From Prionace glauca (Eukaryota; Chordata; Chondrichthyes; Carcharhiniformes; Carcharhinidae): 64,000 nt of DNA. Position numbers and translations under genes: made by a program. Under the pieces are notes generated by a model. That model saw only the letters and a list, made by a program, of their open reading frames with translations, was not told the origin of the DNA and did not search any database. The stretch lies in NCBI GenBank assembly GCA_037974335.1, contig CM075760.1, positions 47,202,138-47,266,137 on the forward strand. Reading direction: 5' to 3'. Below, in pieces: positions 10,985 to 22,329 of the stretch. The number at the start of each line of letters is the position of its first letter. Position 1 is the stretch's first letter.

Positions 10985-12063
10985 CATGCACACCTGAGTG
11001 AGAGTGTTCCAGTGAACTGACTGTGGAAAGAACTTTAACCAGTTACACAGCCTGATAAAACATCACACCATTCACAGTGTGGACAAGCCTTCAACTAATC
11101 ATCCAACCTGGACAGACACAAGGACACTGGCACTATGGAGAAACTGTGGAAATGTGAGGACTGTGAGAAGGAATTCAGTTATAGAACCCGGCTAGATGCA
11201 GTCACACTGGGGCCATTGACTTGGAGAAACTGTGGAAATGTGAGGACTGTGGGAAAGGATTCAATTACTCATCCTTGTTGGACAACCACTAACACATTCA
11301 CACTAGGGAGCAGCCATTTACCTGTTCTGTATGTGGGAAAGGATTTACTTAGCTAACCGGCCTCACGTTACACCAGTGCATTCACACCGAGGAGAGGCTG
11401 TTCAGCTGCACTCACTGTTGAAAAAGTTTCAGGTCTTCATCAGACCTCAGTCAACATCATCACGGTCACAATGGGGAGAGGCCATTCACCTGCTCCATGT
11501 GTGGGAAGGGATTCACAAAGTCCTCCAACCTGGTGACACACCAGAGAATTCACTCTGAGGAGAAGCCGTTTAACTGCACTTCCTATGGAAAGAGGTTCAG
11601 ATATTCACACAGCCTCGAAGAACACCAGTGAATTCACATGGGGGAGAAGTCTTTCAACTGTTCAGTCTGTGGACAGGGATTCACTCAGTCATCCAGTCTG
11701 GTGAGTCTTTAGAGAGTTCATACTGGGGAGAGTCCATTCAGCTGCACCTCCTGTGGGAAGAATTTCATGCAAACATATGCCCTCATTGAACACCAGCGAG
11801 TTCACACCGGGGAGAGATCATTCACCTGCTCTGTGTGTGGGAAGGGATTCACTGTGTCATCCAACCTCAAGGCTCACCAGCAAATTCAGTCTGAGGAGAA
11901 ACTATTCAGCTGCTCTGACTGTGGAAAGAGTTTCAGGTCTTCATCTGCTCTCTTTATACACCAGCGAGCTCACACTGGGGAGAGATCACTCACTTGCTCT
12001 GTGTGTGGGAAAGGATTCATTCGGTCTTGCAGCCTAGTGACACATGAGCAAATCCACATGTGA
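10985..12063 (+). pseudogene. C2H2 zinc-finger pseudogene, tandem copy 1
   Basis: Finger sequence runs through the region in several frames: [20 protein letters not shown] from 11,135, broken fingers at 11,220-11,760, and an intact run from 11,767 to 12,063 ([60 protein letters not shown]). At least three frame changes and several stops break the array. The layout parallels the intact copy at 13.2-14.0 kb, including cccatgcacacctgagtgag near 10,983 against a similar phrase near 13,028, so the two come from a tandem duplication of about 2.1 kb spacing. The last three fingers could still be read if spliced to, but there is no sign of that. Confidence 0.85.
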
Positions 12064-12639
12064 CTGAGAGGTTGGATTCTGCTTTCCTGCTAATGTTCAT
12101 TACATCCAGGATTGATAGTTGGACAATTTTAAGTTTGTTTCTGTTGGTATTGACAACCCTATAACTGGCTGAAGTTTAATATTCTGTAGATATTACTACC
12201 TTCAAAGCGACAATGTCCCTTTTTAAAGGCACCATCTGTGATTTTTCAGTTGAATTCAAGAACTCTCAACAGAAATTTGTTGTGATAAGACTGAAATTTT
12301 TACTTCAATTCTAAATTGATCTTAGGTGCAAAATCTACAATTCATTGTCTCCTGAGAATATGGGTTTTCATCAAGTGGAGGTGACTTTGCCAGCTTGGGT
12401 ATATTCACAGGATAAAGGATGATCACTCCAACAGCGCAACAACAAGAGCCAAACTGAAAACAACAACCCATAACCAGACCTGAGAACCACTTAATATGTG
12501 GCACTTGAAGCAGAACCTGCCTCTCATAGATTGGTCTCTGCAGCCAACAGTCACAGTGAATCAGAGAGTGGGTGGGTCTTGAGCGTCCCAGTGACCAGGA
12601 GAGAAAACAATCTTCTTGATTTTGCACAGAGAAGCAAGA

Positions 12640-12880
12640 GAGCTGAAGGCAGGCAGACTGGAGGGAGGGAGGGAGGAAACAGGGAGTGGAGGGCAGAAAT
12701 GGTGGGATGGGTTTGGATTTCAGCCTAGGGAGGATGGGGAGTGTTTGGGATGGGGTTTTACAAATTTGGGGGAACAAGAGAGGAAAGAATGTTCCAGAGA
12801 AATTAGAAATGTTTGAGATAAATTTCTATCCTGGACTGACAGTGATTAATTTTATGATTTTTTTTACAGATCTTACAAGG
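12640..12880 (+). other. Duplicated 5' noncoding region of zinc-finger gene, copy 2
   Basis: This is homologous to 10,575-10,830, with the same order of blocks and a poly-T stretch ending tttttacag at about 12,869. It is the likely 5'UTR exon and acceptor region for the intact nine-finger gene that follows. Confidence 0.55.
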
Positions 12881-13199
12881 GAAAGATTTGTTGATGCAAA
12901 ACTCAAAACAGCATTTTGGTATGAGTCATTCAACTATTCATCAATCTTTCAATGTGGAAGGAGATATGTTTATCTGTGGAAAAGATCTTAAACATCAGTG
13001 CAACTGGAGAAACACCAAGACACACATCCATACACCTGAGTGAGAGTGTTCCAATGAACTGACTGTGGAAAGAACTTTAACCAGTAACACAGCCTGAAAA
13101 AACATCACACCATTCACAGAGGGGAGCAAACTCGTGTTCTGTATGTGGATGAGGTTTCAACTGCTCTCGAGGCTGGGGAGACAGGAGGAGACCCAGACC

Positions 13200-14000
13200 A
13201 TGGAGAAACGTTGGAAATGTGGGGACTGTGGTAAAAAATTCAAGTCTTTATTCCGGCTGGAAATCCATCGACGCAGTCACACCGGGGAGAAGCCATTCGT
13301 CTGTTCTGTGTGTGGGAAGAAATTTACCAAGACAACCTACCTGATGTTACACCAGAGAATTCACACTGAGGAGAGGCCCTTCAGCTGCACTTACTGTGGG
13401 AAGAGATTTAACAGCACATCCAGCCTCGCTACACACCAGCGAATTCACACTGGGGTGAAGCCATTCACCTGCTCTGTGTGCAGTGAGAGATTCACTCGGT
13501 CATCCGGCCTTTGGACACATCAGCGAATTCACACTGAGGAGAAACCATTCAGCTGCACCTCCTGTGGAAAGAGTTTCAGACAGTCATCGACCCTGACTGC
13601 ACACCAACGCACTCACACCGGGGAGAGACCATTCACCTGCTCCGTGTGTGGGAAGAAATTCTCTCAGTCATTCGATCTGGTGAGACACCAGCGACTTCAC
13701 ACCGGGGAGAGACCGTTCACCTGCTCGGTGTGTGGGAAGGGATTCGCTCGGTTATTCACCCTCCAGTCCCACCACCGCATTCACACTCAGGAGAATCCAT
13801 TCAGCTGCAGTACCTGTGGAAAGAGTTTCAAGCAGTCATCCAACCTTCTGACTCACCAACGTACTCACTCTGGGGAGAGGCCTTTCACCTGCTCCTTGTG
13901 TAGAAAGACATTCACAAGGTCCTCCAGCCTGCTGAGACACCAGCAAATTCATAATAGAATGCAAGGATTGGATTCTGCTTTTAATCACAGCCAGGATTGA
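13200..14000 (+). CDS. C2H2 zinc-finger protein, 9 fingers
   Basis: Encodes about 266 residues. From the ATG at 13,200 ([18 protein letters not shown]) nine complete C2H2 fingers follow with TGEKPF/TEERPF linkers and no spacer, ending RSSSLLRHQQIH and a short tail (NRMQGLDSAFNHSQD). The frame is open from 13,134, but the ATG at 13,200 matches the [10 protein letters not shown] start of the neighbouring pseudogene and the usual start just before the first finger. Every finger keeps its two Cys and two His. A nuclear DNA-binding role is inferred from the fold. No effector domain is seen in this exon. It is probably expressed from the plus-directed promoter patches at 9.7-10.3 kb through the noncoding region at 12.64-12.88 kb. 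Confidence 0.9.
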   Translation: MEKRWKCGDCGKKFKSLFRLEIHRRSHTGEKPFVCSVCGKKFTKTTYLMLHQRIHTEERPFSCTYCGKRFNSTSSLATHQRIHTGVKPFTCSVCSERFTRSSGLWTHQRIHTEEKPFSCTSCGKSFRQSSTLTAHQRTHTGERPFTCSVCGKKFSQSFDLVRHQRLHTGERPFTCSVCGKGFARLFTLQSHHRIHTQENPFSCSTCGKSFKQSSNLLTHQRTHSGERPFTCSLCRKTFTRSSSLLRHQQIHNRMQGLDSAFNHSQD

Positions 14001-14785
14001 TAGCCTGACAGTATTGGTTCAATTTTTGCTGGTATTAACATCCCTATAAATAGCTGGAGTTTAATATTCTGGCGATGTCACTGATTTTTGGAGCTGTAAT
14101 ATCCCTTTTTGAAAACACATTCTGTGATCTTTCTCCTTAATTCAAGAATCCTCAACAAGAACCTGTTCAACATAAAATTATGAACTTTACCTCAATCCTA
14201 AACTAATCTTTGATGCAAATCTGTGTGTGAATGATTCCTGATTAACAACTCCAATTAGAAAATGCTAATTAATCCTTGCTGATAATTCTGACTGATCCCT
14301 TCACGTCCGTTATGAAAATAAATTATGAAGGATCCTAAACAAATAGTGAAATACTATATAGGCACAGTAAAAGTTTACATGAAAACTTTAAGAATAAGCA
14401 GTGATATTGATGAAACTGGGAAGTTGCTGAGTTCAATCATTTCTGGCACAGCAGCAGCAATGTTGGTAAAGGTGAGACCCACAACAAAGATTGGTTTGAG
14501 ATCCATTCAGCAGAGATGACACCTGCCGTTGAAGCAAAAAATGAAGCCTGTCTGATGGACAATATAAACCCAATAGCTGGAACATTGCATCAGTTGAAAG
14601 AAGTGTTGAAAACGGAGATACGCTGTTAATAAACACAGGACAATCCTACACCAGTAGTTCCAAATTGCCTGTGATAATGAATATCTCTGCCGTGTTTGAT
14701 GGGATTAAGAAAGTGGTGCTACCGGCACGAAATTTGGCCCCTGAAATTGGCAGATGGTGATGTTTTCACCGACAGAAGTCCCGCT
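14001..14785. other. 3' flank of zinc-finger gene; no further gene
   Basis: The first few hundred bases resemble the 3' flank of the pseudogene copy at 12,064-12,320 (ggattctgctttnn, gatagcctgacagt, agctggagtttaatattctg), so they belong to the tandem duplication. Past about 14,330 I see only short open frames without likeness to known proteins. Confidence 0.5.
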
Positions 14786-15057
14786 GGTTTGAAGTTTTTA
14801 AGTTTATTTTTTTGTCACAAATAGGCAAATGTTAACAGTGCAATGAAGTTACTGTGAAAATACCCAAGATGCCACATTCCGGCACCTGTGCACCGAGAGA
14901 ATTTCACATTGTGGGAGGAAACCGGCGCACCCGGAGGAAACCCATGCAGACACAGGGCGAACATGCAGATTCCGCACAGCCAGTGATCCAAGCCGAGAAT
15001 CAAACCTGGATCCCTGCGCTGTGAGGCAGCAGTGCTAACCGCTGTGCCACTGAGCTG
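14786..15057 (-). mobile_element. tRNA-derived SINE, near full length
   Basis: On the minus strand the head is tggcacagcggttagcactg with a degraded box B, the body is ctgcatgggtttcctccggg, and the tail is tattttcacagtaacttcat, then a worn cttgtgacaaaaaaataaac. This is the SINE type whose tail alone is found at 7,550 and 20,866. It is inserted beside a LINE fragment. Confidence 0.8.
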
Positions 15058-15059
15058 TA

Positions 15060-15530
15060 CTGTGAGACAGATACCATGCAGTGTCTGTTTGATTCTCCTG
15101 CAGTTTCCTGTCTTGGTTGAGTTCAACAAGGAACTCTCATCATTTGAACTGGAAAAGGTCATTGGTTGCTGAGCAAGTAGAAAGGCTTCCAGCAAGGATG
15201 GAATTCCAACTGAACCGATCAAACACAAAGTCCCATCCATTGCCACATCTTCACAGCCTCCGCCTCTTTTGGGTGTGAGACTGGTTCACAGGAGATATGT
15301 GACATGAAAATTTTCACAATATACAGAAACAGCAGTGACAGAGGAGATTGCAACAATCACAGGGACATCTCCCTCCTTAACATCACTGGGAAGGCCTTCA
15401 CTAGAGTCATGTTTAAAAGACTTCAGCGCATTGCCGACTGAGTGTATCCAGAATCACAGTGTGGTTTCTGTGCTGAAAGATCTGTAGTGAACACGATCTC
15501 CACACACCAGCTACAAGGGAAGTGAACAAT
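15060..15530 (+). mobile_element. LINE reverse-transcriptase fragment
   Basis: Plus-strand readings give, in broken frames, ASSKDGIPTEPIKHK (like GKAPGxDGIPAE), then NHRDISLLNITGKAFTRVMF and VYPESQCGFCAERSVV, the conserved RT blocks GI.LL...GK...R and PE.QCGFR. It differs from the CR1 copies here, so a second LINE clade is present, not assigned. Stops interrupt it. Confidence 0.75.
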
Positions 15531-16235
15531 TGCTATTGAATCTAAAATGCTGCCAGTTCCTCTATCTAGAAAAGTGAAATGTTCTAATTACTGAATGAAA
15601 GTAAACCTGAAAGTGAATCACAATTTATTTGTACAATTGGAAAAGGTGTGAAAATGTTTGGTTCCCTGGAAATCAACTTCAGCCGTGAGAGGGTCCACCC
15701 TCTTAACTCTATTGTCTAAGAAGGTTGAAGAGGTACCTTTTTTCAGTTTATTTTTTTCCTGAGTTGTAACAGTTATTTGGAAAGACACTTGAACAAAGAC
15801 AAAAAAAAACTTTTGGGGCCAAATAAGATCGAAATGTGATAGGTTCATTTTTGATCTGAAAATCAATTTGACACGAATGTGCACACTTGTGAGCCCTTGC
15901 TTCACCCTTTTACAATCAGGCAGCACGGTGACAATTCAATCCAAAGATTCTGTTCTTGAAGATTTTATTTCATCCCATTTGTTGTCATTTAAAACAAAGT
16001 CCCTGAGAACAAGAGATCCTGAGCGTTACCCTCCGCAAACTGAAACAACTGTCTGAACATCTGTCTCTGATCTCAATTACACCATTATGTGAGAGTCTAA
16101 CTGGACAGTAAAGTTTCCGCAGTCTTCTGAAACAGAGAGAATGGGAAGCCCCATTTAGAATCAAAGGTGGAAAAAATTCACGCCAGTTATTGGGAATTGG
16201 AATAATTCACTCTGGGATTAGTTGAATGGAACAAA
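15531..16235. other. No gene or repeat recognised
   Basis: This stretch is A/T-rich with short open frames on both strands only. No finger, V-segment or repeat likeness was seen. Confidence 0.4.
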
Positions 16236-16647
16236 CAAACTGGAAGAATGAGGGGAGATCTCATTGAGACGTATAAGATGATGAATGGGATGGATAGGAT
16301 AGAGGTGGAGAGACTCTTCCCGCTCAAAAAAGACAGTAGGACTAGGGGGCACAGCCTCAAGGTAAAGGGGAGGCGGTTTAGAACAGAGTTGAGGAGGAGC
16401 TTCTTCACTCAAAGGGTGGTGAATCTCTGGAATTCTCTGCCCGTTGAAGTGGTGGAGGCTGCCTCGCTAAATGTTTTTAAGAAACGGGTTGATGGGTTTT
16501 TGATAAGAGAAGGGATTAAGGGTTATGGGGAGAGGGCGGGAAAGTGGAACTGAGCCACGACAGATCAGCCATGATCTTATTGAATGGCGGGGCAGGCTCG
16601 AAGGGCCAAATGGCCTACTCCTGCTCCTATTTCTTATGTTCTTATAT
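16236..16647 (+). mobile_element. CR1-clade LINE, short 3' copy
   Basis: The plus-strand frame reads [20 protein letters not shown], then FFTQRVVNLWNSLPVEVVEA and GFLIREGIKGYGERAGKWN, the last coding part of the CR1 protein, followed by the 3'UTR (tgatcttattgaatggcggg) and the tail ttcttatgttcttata. The element is 5'-truncated to about 410 bp and still open in frame, so it is fairly young. Confidence 0.92.
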
Positions 16648-16834
16648 CCGCGTACATTCTAGTGGAAGTTAGGAAGTTAGTTTGAAGATGAGACAAGTAA
16701 TTAATTGATAGTTTTCTCTTGGAGAGGTTTGTATTCTTGCTTATGAACTTAAAAACAAAACTGAATCTGATAGTTTCTTCCTTCAGGTAGTAGCCAGACT
16801 ATCGGAACCACTCTCTTCTGTAAATGGTGTTTTT

Positions 16835-17480
16835 TTCTTCCATGTTCAAAATCCAATAATATTCAGGTTATGATAAACTAACAACTCTGTCAGATGTTGA
16901 TGTGATGCTTGGATGGAATTCCCAACTGCAATACACCTCTTTCAATTCCCTGTGAAGTTGATTTAAAACAGAAAAAAGAGAGTGAGCGAGAACCCACGAG
17001 AGAGATAAGCAAACATCTTCACATCGAGACCACCTTAATATCACTTGAAAATTTGAGTGGACTGTCTTAGACAGCACTTGGACCCATTATTTTGGGATAC
17101 CGGTGTGCGTGTGCAGATGTTTCTTGGACCAGGGGACACAGATTCAAGATAAGTGGCAGTAGGGGTAGAGGGGACATGAGAAAAAACTTCTCACAGTTCA
17201 GGCATTTAAAAGGTTTCTTATCAATGTGAACTCGCTGATGTTTCAGTAGGTGAGATGACTGAGTGAATCCCTTCCCACACACACAGCAGGTAAATGGTTT
17301 CTCCCCAATGTGGATTCGCTGGTATTTCAGCAGATCAGATAACTGAATGAATCCATTCCCACAATCGGAGCAGGTAAATGATCTCTCCCCAGTGTGAACT
17401 CGCTGATGTATTATCAGGTGGGATGACTGAATCCCTTCCAACACACAGAGCAGGTGAATGGCCTCTCCCCAGTGTGACCA
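16835..17480 (-). pseudogene. Zinc-finger gene fragments
   Basis: Two pieces lie here, both read on the minus strand. The piece at about 17,200-17,480 encodes [40 protein letters not shown] and [10 protein letters not shown], nearly the same as fingers 6-8 of the intact gene at 19.27-20.31 kb. The piece at 16,835-17,010 resembles the start of that gene and its upstream intron (catgttcaaaatcca, caggttatgataaact, then attgatttaaaacagaaa-like text). On the minus strand the fingers lie before the 5' piece, so the order is scrambled: a partial duplication, not a working gene. Confidence 0.8.
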
Positions 17481-17611
17481 CTATTACATCATAGCGGAGC
17501 CTTAGTGATGAAAACAGTTTTGTTCCAGATGCAGCAAATCCATTACTGATAGATCTGGAATGAAAATAGTGGGAAAGAAACCATCCCAAGGTATTTCAGA
17601 GGACTTCAATA

Positions 17612-17930
17612 AAAAAAATAGCATTGGTGGTTTGCATTGTTGCTTCACAGTACCAGGCCTTGGGTGACTATCTGTCTGGAGTTTGCACGTTCTCCGTACG
17701 TCTGCGTAGGTTTCCTTTGGATGCTCCGGTTTCCTCCCATGTGCAGGTTAGGTAGATTGAATGTACTAAACTGCCCCCTTAGTGCCCCAAGCTGTGCAGG
17801 TTAGATGGATTAGAAATGGTAAATGCAGGGATAGGATGCGGGAGAGGTTCTGGGTAAGATTCTGTCAGAATGTTGGTACAGACTCGAGAAGCCAAATAGT
17901 CTTTTGTGCACTGTAGGGATTCTATGAGCG
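17612..17930 (+). mobile_element. HE1-type SINE, diverged
   Basis: The worn head is ggtggtttgcattgttgctt, the body gtctgcgtaggtttcctttg and ggatgctccggtttcctccc, and the tail ggtacagactcgagaagcca then gcactgtagggattctatga. Several small deletions are visible around box B. Confidence 0.8.
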
Positions 17931-18124
17931 ATAAGACTACAATATTAGGATAGATGGGAAAAACCTGAATGGAGAGACAGATCTTGAATCAGGAGAGAGA
18001 GATGGACAGTTCTGAGAGGGAATTTCAGAGTTTTGCACCCAAACCCTGCCACCAATGGTGGAATAATTAAAATCAGGGATGCTCGAGAGGCCAGAATGAG
18101 AAGAGTGCAGATCTCTCGGGGCCA

Positions 18125-18333
18125 AGATAAATTGCCCTTTAGTGTCTCAAGATGTGTACATTAGAGGAATTAGCAGAGTAAATACTTGGGGTTATGGGAC
18201 AGGACTGGATGGGACTGCCTCTGTGTGTCAGGGGGATTGTGTGAGGTTACAAGGATAAGGCTTGCATGGGATTGTTAACAGTGCAAACTTGATGGGTCGA
18301 ATGGCCTCCTTCTGCACTGAAGGGATGCTATGA
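18125..18333 (+). mobile_element. HE1-type SINE, 3' half
   Basis: The stretch begins in the body (gataaattgccctttagtgt, aagatgtgtacattagagga) and ends with the tail tgatgggtcgaatggcctcc then tctgcactgaagggatgcta. The head is missing. Confidence 0.75.
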
Positions 18334-19272
18334 TTTCAGAGAATTGTGAAATTGGAGATTACTGAAATCAGGAAGGATAAAGTCATGGAGGAATTCGTAA
18401 ATAAGGATGTGAATTTTAAAATCGAGGCATGACTTGGCTTAAAGCCCATGTAGGTCAGTAAGCAAGGCAGGAGTGGGGGAAGATGGATAAATAGGATTTG
18501 GTGTGAGAAAGCAGATGGGCGGCAGAGTTTTGGATGACATCAGATTTTGATGTGGGGAGTGGAGTGAATGTGAGAGGCTGCTCAGAATTATATTGGAATC
18601 ATCAAGACTAACGGTAACAGATGAGCTGGGGTGGGGTGGAGACTGTGGACATTGTGGAGATTGAAATATTTGGAATCAGTGATGGGATGGATATGTGGTC
18701 ACAAACTCATCCTGTTATTAAATCTGACACAATGGCCTGAATTTTTCATCCGTTGGGTACACTCACATGGGAGTGCCTGGAAGCGGGTCCAATCAGCCCT
18801 GGAAATCGGTCTTGGAAAGTGATTTCATGCTGGCTGGCTGATTAATGGGCAGTGTGAAACGTGCACTAGGAAAGGCTCAGTGCTGCCGGGGAGGAAGGGA
18901 GGGAAGGGGATGGGAACCGAGAAAAGCAAGGGTGCTCTTGGCATTTCCAATAACTTCATTCAAGGGGACAGCTGCTGTGGATCCTGTCTCACAGCTCGAG
19001 TCCTGTAAAAAAAATAAACTGCGATGGAGCTCCTCACACTTATTGGAAGTGAGGATGGAGGAGATGGGGAGTGGGAGAACCCTTCAAAAGGAATTAACTT
19101 CTGTTAGTGATATTCAAAAGACGCAACACACTGTGTTTAACACAAAGCTGATTTATTTGACTCTTATCCAGAATATTTACACCTGTAAGCGGCTGGTGTT
19201 TATTAACATCAGCAGTACCAGACTCCAGTGAATGATATTCAGGTTATTAACAGCAAAACCCAATCACTATAG
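18334..19272. other. Intergenic and 3' flank of the 12-finger gene
   Basis: No gene is seen at 18,334-19,100. The last stretch is the 3'UTR of the minus-strand zinc-finger gene: an AATAAA poly(A) signal reads on the minus strand at 19,152-19,157, about 120 bases after the stop codon. Confidence 0.55.
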
Positions 19273-20310
19273 TTACTTGTGGCCTCGTTGGTGTCTCAGC
19301 AGATGGGATGACTGAGTGAATCCCCTCCCACACACAGAGCAGGAGAACGGTTTCTCCCCGGTGTGAATGCGCCGGTGTTTCAGCAGATTGGATGAATGAT
19401 TGAATCCCTTCCCACACTCAGAGCAGGTGAGCGGCCTCTCCCCAGTGTGAATTCTCTGGTGTACAGTGAGCTGAGATGATTTCCTGAATCCAGTCCCACA
19501 GTGAGAGCATCTGAATGGTCTCTCGTCAGTGTGAACACGTTGATGGGTCACCAGTTCCCCAGAACTTTTAAAGCACTTCCCACAATCCAGGCATTTAAAT
19601 GGTCTCTGGTCAGAGTGAACCCGCTGATGGGATGTCAGTTCCACAGAACTTTTAAAGCACTTCTCACAGTTCAGGCATTTAAAAGGTCTCTCATCAGTGT
19701 GAACTCGCTGATGTTTTAGTAGGTGAGATGACTGAGTGAATCCCTTCCCACACACATAGCAGGTAAATGGTTTCTCCCCAGTGTGGATTCGCTGGTGTTT
19801 CAGCAGATCAGATAACTGAATGAATCCATTCCCACAATCGGAGCAGGTAAATGATCTCTCCCCACTGTGAACTCGCTGATGTATCATCAGGTGGGATGAC
19901 TGAGTGAATCCCTTCCAACACACAGAGCAGGTGAATGGCCTTTCCCCAGTGTGACCACGTTGGTGTCCTAACAGATTGGATAACTGAGTGAATCCCTTCC
20001 CACAATCAGAACATGTGAATGGTCTCTCTCCAGTGTGATCTCGCTGGTGTTTTAACAGACTGGATGACTGAGTGAAACCCTTCCCACACTGAGGGCAGGT
20101 GAATGGTCTCTCCCCGGTGTGACTGCGTCGATGAGTTTCCAGGTCAGATGGGTAACTAAATGCCTTCCCACAATCCCCACATTTCCACAGCTTCTCCCCA
20201 CTGTGACTGCGCTTGTGTCTCAACAGGCCAGATGATCGACTGAAGCCTCGTCCACACATACAACACGTGTATGGTTTCTCCTCACTGTGAACAGTGCTTT
20301 CTCTTTCCAT
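19273..20310 (-). CDS. C2H2 zinc-finger protein, 12 fingers
   Basis: Encodes 345 residues: a short start ([12 protein letters not shown]) and twelve complete C2H2 fingers joined by TGERPF/TDERPF linkers, ending [10 protein letters not shown]. All finger Cys and His are kept; the first finger has CCMC ([10 protein letters not shown]). It is inferred to be a nuclear DNA-binding protein of unknown target. The start is clear because the fingers begin 12 residues later and the 16-finger gene starts alike. Upstream bases (gaattttaaacatggaaag) resemble those of the gene at 5-6.5 kb, so both probably share a noncoding first exon and an intron ending just before the ATG. A minus-strand AATAAA lies at 19,152-19,157. 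Fingers 6-8 are nearly copied at 17.2-17.5 kb. The promoter is probably the minus-directed GC-rich module at 23.5-23.9 kb, with a broken paralogue between. Confidence 0.92.
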   Translation of the reverse strand: MERESTVHSEEKPYTCCMCGRGFSRSSGLLRHKRSHSGEKLWKCGDCGKAFSYPSDLETHRRSHTGERPFTCPQCGKGFTQSSSLLKHQRDHTGERPFTCSDCGKGFTQLSNLLGHQRGHTGERPFTCSVCWKGFTQSSHLMIHQRVHSGERSFTCSDCGNGFIQLSDLLKHQRIHTGEKPFTCYVCGKGFTQSSHLLKHQRVHTDERPFKCLNCEKCFKSSVELTSHQRVHSDQRPFKCLDCGKCFKSSGELVTHQRVHTDERPFRCSHCGTGFRKSSQLTVHQRIHTGERPLTCSECGKGFNHSSNLLKHRRIHTGEKPFSCSVCGRGFTQSSHLLRHQRGHK

Positions 20311-20534
20311 GTTTAAAATTCAATGATATTCAGGTTACGATAAATTATACGCCTCTGTCAGCTCCTGGTATGATGTTTGGTTTCAGTTTCCCGACTGCAA
20401 ATTCTCCTCTTCTAAAACCCTGTGAAATTGATTTAAAACAAAGAAACAGGAGTTAGAGAGAACCCACAAAAACACAAAGGCAGCTTGTGAAATTGAGCTG
20501 AATGAACCTGGTAATTTGTCTGACACTAGGAAAA

Positions 20535-20640
20535 AGTGACTATGAACAGTGCTGGATTATCATAAAAACCCAATTGATTCACTAATGTCCTTCAGGGAAG
20601 GGAATGTACCACCCTGTCTGGGTCTGGACAGACTCAGGCC
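20535..20640 (+). mobile_element. SINE fragment
   Basis: The wording tgattcactaatgtccttca, then gggaagggaatgtaccaccc and tctgggtctggacagactca, is the central part of a tRNA-derived SINE that is fuller at 55,857-56,195. A second piece (attcaactgattcacaaatt, then ccttcagggaaagg) lies at 6,725-6,765 in the flank of the 16-finger gene, so it may have been present before the genes duplicated. Confidence 0.6.
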
Positions 20641-20865
20641 TCTACATAAGGAGAGTACAAGACAGTGGGAGAGAATGGGGGCAATGCAAGAGGTGAGGTT
20701 GTGCAGGGGGAGGTGCAGGTGATGGCGGGAGAGGAATTTTACACATCTATAACTCAGCTGCAGCTCTGACAGAATCTCCCAAACCCTCAACTTCCACCAA
20801 CTGGAAGAACCAGGATCACAAGTGTGTATGAACATCTCTAAATTCACCTTTAAGTCTCGCACATT

Positions 20866-20940
20866 TAGGGATTATCACAGTAACTTCATTGCAATGTTAA
20901 TATCAGCCTACTTGTGACATGAATAAACAAACTTTTTAAA
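20866..20940 (+). mobile_element. SINE 3' tail fragment
   Basis: The stretch matches the tail gattatcacagtaacttcat, then gcaatgttaatatcagccta and cttgtgacatgaataaacaa, as at 7,550-7,650. Confidence 0.7.
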
Positions 20941-21119
20941 AAACGTTAAACACATTGTCCTGACTGTCTGACATCAGTACTGGATGAACAGATATTTTAT
21001 ATATTGGGAAGACTGAAGCCATTGGGTTCAGTCTTTGCTACAAATTTTACTCCCCAGCCACCAACTCCACCTCTCTCCCTGGTAATAGTCTGAGGCTGAA
21101 CATGAATGTTCACAACCAC

Positions 21120-21440
21120 AGTGACATATTTCACCTCAAGAATTAGGAGTAGGCCATTCGATCCATTGGGTCTTTCACCTCTGTCAATGTTTCAAGTCTG
21201 GATGACAACATTCCATTCACTTTCTTTATAATCTGCTGTACCTGCCTGCTACTTTTCTGTGACTGGTGAATGAGGACACCCAGATCCTTCTACACTGGAG
21301 CATCCCGAAATCTCTCCCCATTTAGATAATAAATCACCTTCCCAACACTCCAGCCCAGGCAACATGTTGGTGACTCTCCTCTGCACTCTTTCTAGTACAA
21401 TCACATCCTTCTCAGTGTTATGTTCTGTCCAATTCTGTCA
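21120..21440 (-). mobile_element. LINE fragment, diverged
   Basis: Plus-strand wording such as aagaattaggagtaggccat, ccattcactttctttataat, ctgctgtacctgcctgctac and ctcctctgcactctttctag corresponds to the reverse of CR1-like 3' sequence, in shuffled and worn order. No frame survives. Confidence 0.65.
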
Positions 21441-21654
21441 GTTGATGTTTCTGAGATTCATCTTGGGACGCTCTCCTACATTAAAGGTCCTACATTAAAG
21501 ATCTAAATGAACGTTAGTTTTAAATCACATTGTAACAGACTGGGGAAATCAGGATTAAAATAATATCTAGGTAAATGAAGTTTGGACACAGACCAGCTGT
21601 GACCGCAGTCAGTAAGAGAACAGGCTCAAGGGGGATAAATGATTTCCTCCTGTT

Positions 21655-22245
21655 CCCAATAAACTTGGACTCAAACACCAGCTGAAGAATGGAAAGTGAT
21701 AGGAGAACTGGGGGGGGAAAGACATTTCACTAGAAACCAGCAGTGGAGCAGAGTTAGAGAGTGGCCTGGGGGGGGTGGGGTGGGTCGCGGGGGGGAGCAA
21801 CACAGGAAATGGAGTAACTCATTCAGCCTTTTGAGTCTGTTCTGTCATTCAGTTAGACTCTGGCTGACCTGGCATCTTTCTGAACTTGAAGAACAAATAC
21901 CTGAACAGTTAACTCCAGCTGGTTATAGGGTTATTAACAGCACAAACACACCACAGCTGAATGAAACACCAGCTGATAAATGGAAAGCCTGTTCCTGTGC
22001 TGTACTTTTCTTTGTTCTTAACTGGAGAGAAGACACTTCACCAGGAACCAGCGATGGAGCAGAGTTAAACAGTAGGAGAACCCTGTGGAGAGACTATTCA
22101 GGAAATGGAATAGGTTATTCAGCCCTTCAAGTCAGCCGTGTTATTCAATTAGACCCTGGTCAATCCATTAGTCTATCTGAACTTGAACAAATACCTGATT
22201 GTTAACTCAAGCTGGTTACAGCAGTTACTAACAGCAGCAGAAACA
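21655..22245 (+). repeat. Direct duplication of about 0.3 kb
   Basis: A block at about 21,655-21,945 (caataaacttggactc, gaaagacatttcactag, accagcagtggagcagag, tcagttagactctgg, ctgaacttgaagaacaaata) recurs at about 22,020-22,240 (gaagacacttcaccag, accagcgatggagcagag, tcaattagaccctgg, ctgaacttgaacaaatacct). The two differ by substitutions and small gaps. It lies upstream of the intact 12-finger gene and holds no open frame of note. Confidence 0.65.
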
Positions 22246-22329
22246 CAAAAGAGTGAAAATAAAAATCAATCAATTATTTTCTGGTCAGTGCAGGATGTGA
22301 TTACCTGTTCAATAACTGGAGAATCTGCC

